NCBI RefSeq assembly: GCF_024713975.1
Contig: NC_091098.1
Coordinates: forward strand, 25,043,316 to 25,107,315
Source: Paralichthys olivaceus
Taxonomy: Eukaryota > Chordata > Actinopteri > Pleuronectiformes > Paralichthyidae
DNA length: 64,000 nucleotides
Direction of reading: 5' to 3'
Shown: positions 59,501 to 64,000 of the stretch, piece after piece
Layout: every line of letters begins with the position of its first letter
Numbering within the stretch: position 1 is the first letter of the stretch
The notes under the pieces: model-generated
Told to the model about the DNA's origin: nothing
What the model saw: the letters and a program-made list of their open reading frames with translations, nothing else
Database searches by the model: none
Translations under genes and position numbers: made by a program

Positions 59501-62500
59501 CATCTATGGACAAACTGGCTTTAATACACGAAGGCTTCTTCCCCCGTCAGTTTGAATATTTCTGTCTGAAGTGCTGAGTGAAGTCGTTTCTTTTCTATTT
59601 GTCGGTTGGTTAAGTGCGTTGAAAGCAGAAAGGTTTGACAGCCACTTTCACACACCTCGTCTTTATTTGATGGAGAGAAGAAAGAAATGAATCTTAATCA
59701 AATCAAGTTCCATTTTTCCATGCACGGTGTAAAACACGCATAGTTATTATCTTCATCAGAAACCCAATAAAAAGCCACTCTGGGAGAGCTGAGGGGGAAT
59801 TTAACTTCATTCTGCAGAAGTTGTGGACTCTCTTCAAAGACAGAAAATTAATAAAGGTAAAGTATGGAGGGAGGAAAGTCAGACAGATTTAAAATGCACA
59901 TTTTCTTTAGTTTGTTTAGCATTTTGCAAACACACACACGCACACAAAGCGCCAGATGTATTCAGCTTCATCATTACTCAGACTAATTGTTAACTCTCAC
60001 AGGATTGTAGTCTGCTGGACTGCAGGGTGTGAAGATATTGCAGCCAGACAAAGAAAACCCTCCCAGCTCCTCTGCCATTTTTTTTATTTGATTCTCTCAG
60101 GCTTTCTGTTTCTTTCAGCGTCAGTGCTTCGGTCCTATAATCTCTTGTCTGCTGTCGGAGAATGAGGAGAAACACGGGATAAGAGTGATGACGCTGGAAT
60201 CCATTGACTCTGACAGTCATTTTTCTTTGTCTATAAAACACAGAGACAAACATTCTGTGACTCGACAAGAAAGATTAGCTATTTCATTAAGTTTCAATTT
60301 GCTCTCTGCGGTTTCGTCCTGACGTCCGTCCGTCTGTAGCCTCGGGTTTATTCGATCAGATTTGTGTGTGTGTGGTTTTCTGTGAGTATGTGGCTCTTTA
60401 TCTATAATCCACAGTTTAGAGTGTCACTGTCTCACACCGTAAAATCTGGCAAGTGGATCTTACTTATAAAGAAAATATGAAACCAAATACCTGAAACGTC
60501 ACCACCTGGGGATTGTCTGTCAGCTCCTGCGTCCTTGTTTGGTTTGACAGATTTTCAGTTTGCACTGCGGACCTGGCTCCTTCTCTCAGCCGAGTGCTGT
60601 CTGAACCTGTTTTCCAAATATAAATAAGAGAGTCAAAGACACAGAACCAGAGCCAGTGATGCAGGGGACAGGAAGAGACATGGACACGGAGATGTCCCCT
60701 GAAGCCTCGATGTAGAAAATAAAATGTGGATGCTTCAGCGGTTTTGTTAATAGCACCTCCAATAAAAGTCGCAGTAAAACAGAAGTTAAGCCATTGAAAT
60801 GTGATCTATTTCTTCATGAAGCACAATTTGTCTGGCTGTAGTTGCATGAGGGATTTTAATCAATGTCTTCAGATAAGAATTAGTCAACAACAGCGTGAAT
60901 CAAATACAGATCGGGAGCTGCAGAGCGAAACTGTCCCGTGGACCTGTTGGGGCCCATCTTCCAAGCTGTCAAACTCATTTGAATGGGGAACAAGGGGCAG
61001 TCCAGAGTGCGGGGCTGGGATCAGGGCGTTTGATTCCAGGGTGGCTGAGCGTGACAGGAGAACCGCTGAGAGCGAATGATTCTGGCAGATGAATAAAAAC
61101 AATGGTTTCAGGATGCAGGTGAACAGTCGCAGAAACCAGTCTGGAACCAAACCAGGAGGCAAAACAAGGTTGTGGCAGAGCAGTGGTGTAAAACACATCT
61201 TTAAAAACAGCAGTTGGTTGAGCGAGTTTACTTAACTTTGCGTCCGTGTGCTCGAAGTTGTTGATTCAAGTTCACTGCATTTGTGCTGTGAAGTCGGACT
61301 GTGGACAAAACATGGACTCTGTTGACAACATGGATTGTGTTTATGTGTTTAAACAACACGGTGACGCCTCTCTCCAATGTTTGCATCGTAAGGACGAGCA
61401 AAGAAAAAAGGATAATTAATATGTAAATGATTTAAAACGTCTGCATTGGAGCAAAAAATGCGAGAGATAGACGTGCACTTTGCAAGTGTGCATGAAATTA
61501 CAGGTTTAATATAAAGCTGAGTGTTTACGGGAATTTTCCCAGTCAGGAACAAATGTAGGAGAACTAGGAATGAAACAGTAAAAACAAACAGAAACAGGTG
61601 CCATAGCTGGAAATAGCCACATCCCAAGAACCCAGCATTACCACCGGTGGGGAATTTAAACCAAACATATGTTTCTGCGTTTACCGAATGCGATTTTAAA
61701 CGGTATATTTTGGTTTTAACTGACAAAGACCCGAGAGGATGAGGACGGACTGGTTTGTTTTGACTTCACAACATCCAGCGAAGAGCATCCCACAATCGTC
61801 TGGCATGAAGCCGTCACAAACGAGGGAGGTGTGTGTGTGACGGAGAGAGAAATTAGTTAATTAGAGCACAACAATCCTCGTGTGGAAATAAAGCTTCCTC
61901 CAACTAAACTGTCCAACATCTCGTCCCATGTTTTAACTCAAGGCTCAAATGACCCAATATTCAACTTGGACACGATCAGCTGCTGGAAGAATATTCAGAC
62001 CCTATACCTGAGGAACACAGATATATGAAAATACTACAAAAGTTAAGTAGTAGTTAAAGTACTCGAGTAGTGGTTTGGTCACTCGTACTGATAAATCACA
62101 ATATACTGAATCATTAGTGTGTAAACTGATGTGAACTACCTTATACACAGTTTTATCATCATCACATCGTATTTTAATTTACGTACATGGTCTGAAACTT
62201 AAGATGATTTATCAGAAAGTAGTTTTAACATCATGTTTTATAGCTGAACAACGAACACAGAGATGTAACGTTAAAAAGTTTGGAAAACAACGTACATCAT
62301 CAAGTTTTCATAGTAACAATCGAGGTTCTTTTGGGAACTTCCACCTACACCAAAGCACATGTTGTTTCATGACGCCGTGATTCGATAATCTTTCATACTG
62401 TTGTTCAACGGTTTGTCATGATGGTGCAGATGGTCCGGTGCAGAGCCAGTTCAAACAAGCCAGAGATCTCCTGTCTGTTCTGTGTAATCCGCTCCGTCCC

Positions 62501-63886
62501 ACTGGAAGGTTTTTGGGAAGTTATTCTTAAAACTGGAGCATACGGTGGGAGTGATGCTGTTGGTTGGCAGAGAGCTGGCTTGGAATTGCTAAATCTTTTT
62601 CAAGGACTATGATTCCCACAGCATCGACTCGTTTTACCTCCAACACAGCGCTGGCAAAAACCGAAAAAAACCCCACTTTCATTGCTATTCAGGTTTCCAA
62701 TACGACTCCATCCATATTCAACAGGATCTGTTCCGAGCGTGTTGAGGAGGGAAAGTGTGCGATATTCTGGAGGGATATTTGTTCTTGACACAATTGCATA
62801 CCAAATACTAATCCAGCCAAACAACACGGCCCTGATTATTCATTTGATGAGGTTAAATGAGGTGCTGTGCTGCGGCTGTTTACCTCTCTCATGTAAAATA
62901 CTGAAGCCTGCAGTTTTTTTTTTAGTTTTTTTTTACAGAGACTTAAAAAACAGACTCGCTCCACTTAGATTTCATAACGGCTTTGTTCACATCTGACTCC
63001 GACATGCGTCTCAGGTGATCTGATCACAGGACGTCCGTTCACTTCAGGTATTGTTTGTGAGAGAGACTCTGTTCAGACCTGGTGTTTACATCCGTCCAGA
63101 GAAATTCAATAAAACTGCACCAAATTGCTCACACTGATATAAATCATTCCCCAAAATATGCCTGGTTTCTTTTCCCATCGCAATCATCATCTTAAAGAAA
63201 GTGACAAAAATACATTCCTGGATCTGCCCCCTGATCCAGAGCTACGAAAAAAACCCTCACCAATTAAAAAAGTTACCTCCTTGTCTGAGACACTAATTAG
63301 TAGCGTTAAACTTTTAAGAAGGAATTTAAAAGGAGCTGGAGACTTGAGTTTCATAAAGTAAGGGCTCTAATAGAAAAAGCTCATTCAACATTTGTTATGA
63401 GTTGTGGCCTCCGAGTAACCAGCACAGCCCCCTCTGTAAATCTCAGTGGTTGTGTTGGCACTCACCAGTTCAATAAATCTGAAAGATATTTGTGTTCAGT
63501 GCCATTCAAGGCCTTAAAAGTGAGCAATAGAATTAAAAAATCAATATAAAATTTAAACAGGGAGCCTCGTGTACGGAGGCGAGCGCAGGGGTGACGCGGG
63601 GCCACCTTTTAGAACCAGCGATAAGCCGGGCGGCAGCGTGGTGGATTAGTCGAAGATGAATGCGTGGGGCTCATGTGCGGTTGGATCGCAGAATGAAATG
63701 ACTTTGCTCTGTGCCTCTGTGTTTGTCTTCCAGCTGATTAACCAGAAGATCAGAATGTGCATGCAGCTGTGCCACAGCAGGTCATTTGTGTCCGTGCTGG
63801 AGTACGTCCTCGCCATTGGCAATTACCTCAACGAGAACGCCGGAAAGGAAAAGGCCAAGGGATTCCGCCTCGCCTCCTTAACTAAA
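47460..63886 (+). CDS. formin with tandem N-terminal PH domains (5' part; continues past right edge)
   Basis: Joined exons: 47460-47534, 48414-48542, 49068-49142, 49309-49482, 49611-49768, 49836-50024, 50413-51004, 51250-51412, 56221-56332, 58003-58093, 59263-59349, 63734-63886. They give 666 codons in frame. After a helical N-terminus (LSIMNKVKNGELSIEDALNQ), one PH fold spans about 75-165 (FSVHKHGRYRWQKRVLQIDF to the EEKHKMMQLVNRII helix) and a second about 184-304 (LREGVLLLHRGGLASFRWVK to SERDAWVSAIDKLCADWKRK). A Ser/Pro/Thr-rich linker has only a short FH1-like PAPPPLP (about 434-440). FH2 starts near 450 (KAFHWDLVGPDK, GKSFW, HNFNIFLKSFP, AIGNYLN). It resembles the PH-containing formin class described from animal phylogeny rather than the common mammalian formins. 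Actin assembly is inferred from FH2. The exact symbol is unknown; the start is taken at the first of two ATGs. Confidence 0.83.
47535..48413 (+). other. formin intron 1
   Basis: No coding signal seen. Confidence 0.7.
48414..48542 (+). CDS. formin exon 2
   Basis: Acceptor gtgatttcag, donor gtaaga, 43 codons. LSIMNKVKNGELSIEDALNQ, then RRDQEQLLKERN, predicted helical. Confidence 0.85.
48543..49067 (+). other. formin intron 2
   Basis: No coding signal. The open frame reading into exon 3 is ordinary intron sequence. Confidence 0.7.
49068..49142 (+). CDS. formin exon 3, start of first PH fold
   Basis: Acceptor ctacggcag, donor gtgagt, 25 codons. YNFSVHKHGRYRWQKRVLQ. Confidence 0.83.
49309..49482 (+). 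CDS. formin exon 4, first PH fold
   Basis: Acceptor accatccag, donor gtgcat, 58 codons. IDFNTKMLCSIEKGIVKRQL to RFSLSFKGHHDYELEA. Confidence 0.88.
49611..49768 (+). CDS. formin exon 5, between PH folds
   Basis: Acceptor ttttgaacag. The productive donor is gtacgg at 49769, ending in phase 2, because only this keeps WVK-YEVQL in frame. A stronger-looking gtaagg lies 8 nt downstream. Confidence 0.8.
49836..50024 (+). CDS. formin exon 6, second PH fold
   Basis: Acceptor tgttgcag, donor gtgagt, 189 nt. YEVQLHPGQLTLVPLRCRGP to DAFTLITHKNEYQ. Confidence 0.86.
50025..50412 (+). other. formin intron 6
   Basis: Starts with (ATCA)n-like repeats near 50033-50055. No coding signal. Confidence 0.7.
50413..51004 (+). 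CDS. formin exon 7, end of PH2, Pro/Ser linker and FH2 start
   Basis: Acceptor tttatttcag, donor gtaaca, 592 nt. It holds the PH2 helix, a 9-bp tandem (GACACAGAG) encoding EDT repeats near 50580, the SPASPQPTHSPLTPSPTGSE linker and KAFHWDLVGPDK. Confidence 0.9.
51250..51412 (+). CDS. formin exon 8, FH2 lasso region
   Basis: Acceptor tctcgacag, donor gtgagt, 163 nt. VGKSFWTEGKNARVVIDTSR, then NTQDIMLNQKIAHNF. Confidence 0.9.
51413..56220 (+). other. formin intron 8 (4.8 kb)
   Basis: Contains a MITE (51.6-51.9 kb), CT-rich patches near 52.99 and 53.05 kb and a weak AAGTAC-type remnant at 53.75-53.87 kb. No exon recognised. Confidence 0.65.
51559..51916. mobile_element. MITE with 20-plus-bp terminal inverted repeats
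   Basis: Left end tttaaaggttcagtgtgtag and right end cctacacactgcacctttaa are inverted copies with few mismatches. The body (tttagtgacatctagtggtg, cctgctcctgatgtaaat) has no coding capacity. This sequence type is common in percomorph genomes. Confidence 0.8.
56221..56332 (+). CDS. formin exon 9, FH2
   Basis: Acceptor gttcttctag, donor gtagga, 112 nt. IFLKSFPVQPGELKDKLFIV and GGLSDGHITSLRR. Confidence 0.88.
56333..58002 (+). other. formin intron 9
   Basis: The segment about 56.5-57.1 kb is non-repetitive. No exon is seen. Confidence 0.65.
58003..58093 (+). CDS. formin exon 10, FH2
   Basis: Acceptor atgttcaag, donor gtacag, 91 nt. YVPTMDDVEMYKSHKGPVAE, then LHIVDQYMME. Confidence 0.9.
58094..59262 (+). 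other. formin intron 10
   Basis: No coding signal seen. Confidence 0.7.
59263..59349 (+). CDS. formin exon 11, FH2
   Basis: Acceptor cctgatgcag, donor gtgagt, 29 codons. MCNIPYLSKQLDLLLTLREL. Confidence 0.9.
59350..63733 (+). other. formin intron 11 (4.4 kb)
   Basis: Contains a weak AAGTAC-type remnant (about 61985-62095) and a LINE-like repeat just before exon 12. No exon recognised. Confidence 0.65.
63495..63660. mobile_element. degenerate LINE-derived repeat
   Basis: The words ttcaaggccttaaaagtgag, aattaaaaaatcaatataaa, cagggagcctcgtgtacgga and gtggattagtcgaagatgaa match in order a common teleost LINE 3' segment (AAGGCCTTAAAAGT...CAGGGAGCCAGTG...TTTGGATTAGCTGAAG). Diverged, borders approximate. 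Confidence 0.5.
63734..63886 (+). CDS. formin exon 12, FH2
   Basis: Acceptor gtcttccag, donor gtacga, 51 codons. SFVSVLEYVLAIGNYLNENA, then GFRLASLTK. The rest of FH2 lies beyond the window. Confidence 0.92.
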
Positions 63887-64000
63887 GTACGACTCTGCCG
63901 CCGTTGCCTGACCTTTGATTGAGTTGCAGCACCAGGCTAATAAGACGACTCATTGATATACACTGCAGGGCGTCTGTGCATCTTCTTTCAATTTTCTGCC
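63887..64000 (+). other. start of next formin intron
   Basis: Begins gtacga after exon 12 and runs off the window. Confidence 0.8.

Noticed and set aside
62418..63361. Several 64-104 aa open frames before formin exon 12
   Set aside because: They lack splice-site logic and family resemblance; they lie in intron and LINE-like repeat sequence, and FH2 is continuous without them.

Overview
This is vertebrate genomic DNA, almost certainly from a ray-finned (teleost, probably percomorph-type) fish. Genes are split into many GT-AG exons, introns are compact and full of (AC)n, (GATA)n and poly-G tracts, non-autonomous hAT-type elements are present, and the gene set includes irx7, an Iroquois gene known from fishes. 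I rebuilt the gene models by hand from splice sites, reading-frame continuity and family knowledge; no alignment or transcript data were available.

Layout. (1) 572-8397, plus strand: the 3' thirteen coding exons of plekhg5 (RhoA GEF), with a probable 3' UTR to about 10.1 kb. (2) 10.1-15.8 kb: intergenic, with repeats. (3) 15834-29986, plus: a complete intron-rich gene of the SOWAH (sosondowah) ankyrin family, 372 aa. (4) 30-37 kb: gene-free flank of irx7. (5) 37062-38361, plus: complete two-exon irx7, 324 aa, with a TATA box. (6) 45231-41250, minus: complete nine-exon TNF-receptor gene, best read as cd40, 313 aa. (7) 47460-63886 and beyond the right edge, plus: a formin with two N-terminal pleckstrin-homology folds, a very short FH1-like stretch and an FH2 domain; 666 codons lie in the window. 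cd40 and the formin are divergent, 2.2 kb apart.

The most striking observation is in the SOWAH gene. Its ankyrin-repeat coding region keeps frame and recovers the conserved family motif only if four separate 3-nt exons (GGG, TTT, CAT, GGG = G, F, H, G) and one 12-nt exon (DFTS) are included. Each is flanked by a good acceptor and donor, and all neighbouring introns are phase 0. The four single-codon exons sit in two pairs, each pair at the start of an ankyrin repeat, exactly where intronless mammalian SOWAH proteins have G-F and H-G.

Other points: a formin with tandem PH domains; competing donor sites 8 nt apart in that formin, one of which gives a stop; a 23-nt juxtamembrane exon in cd40 whose skipping would remove the TRAF-binding tail; retention of TRAF6-like and TRAF2/3-like motifs in cd40; a hAT insertion with an intact 8-bp target duplication between cd40 and the formin; and a perfect 15-bp inverted repeat at 40.7 kb. 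The genes do not form an obvious pathway. The long introns of sowah and the formin next to the developmental regulator irx7 suggest a regulatory block, but that is inference.
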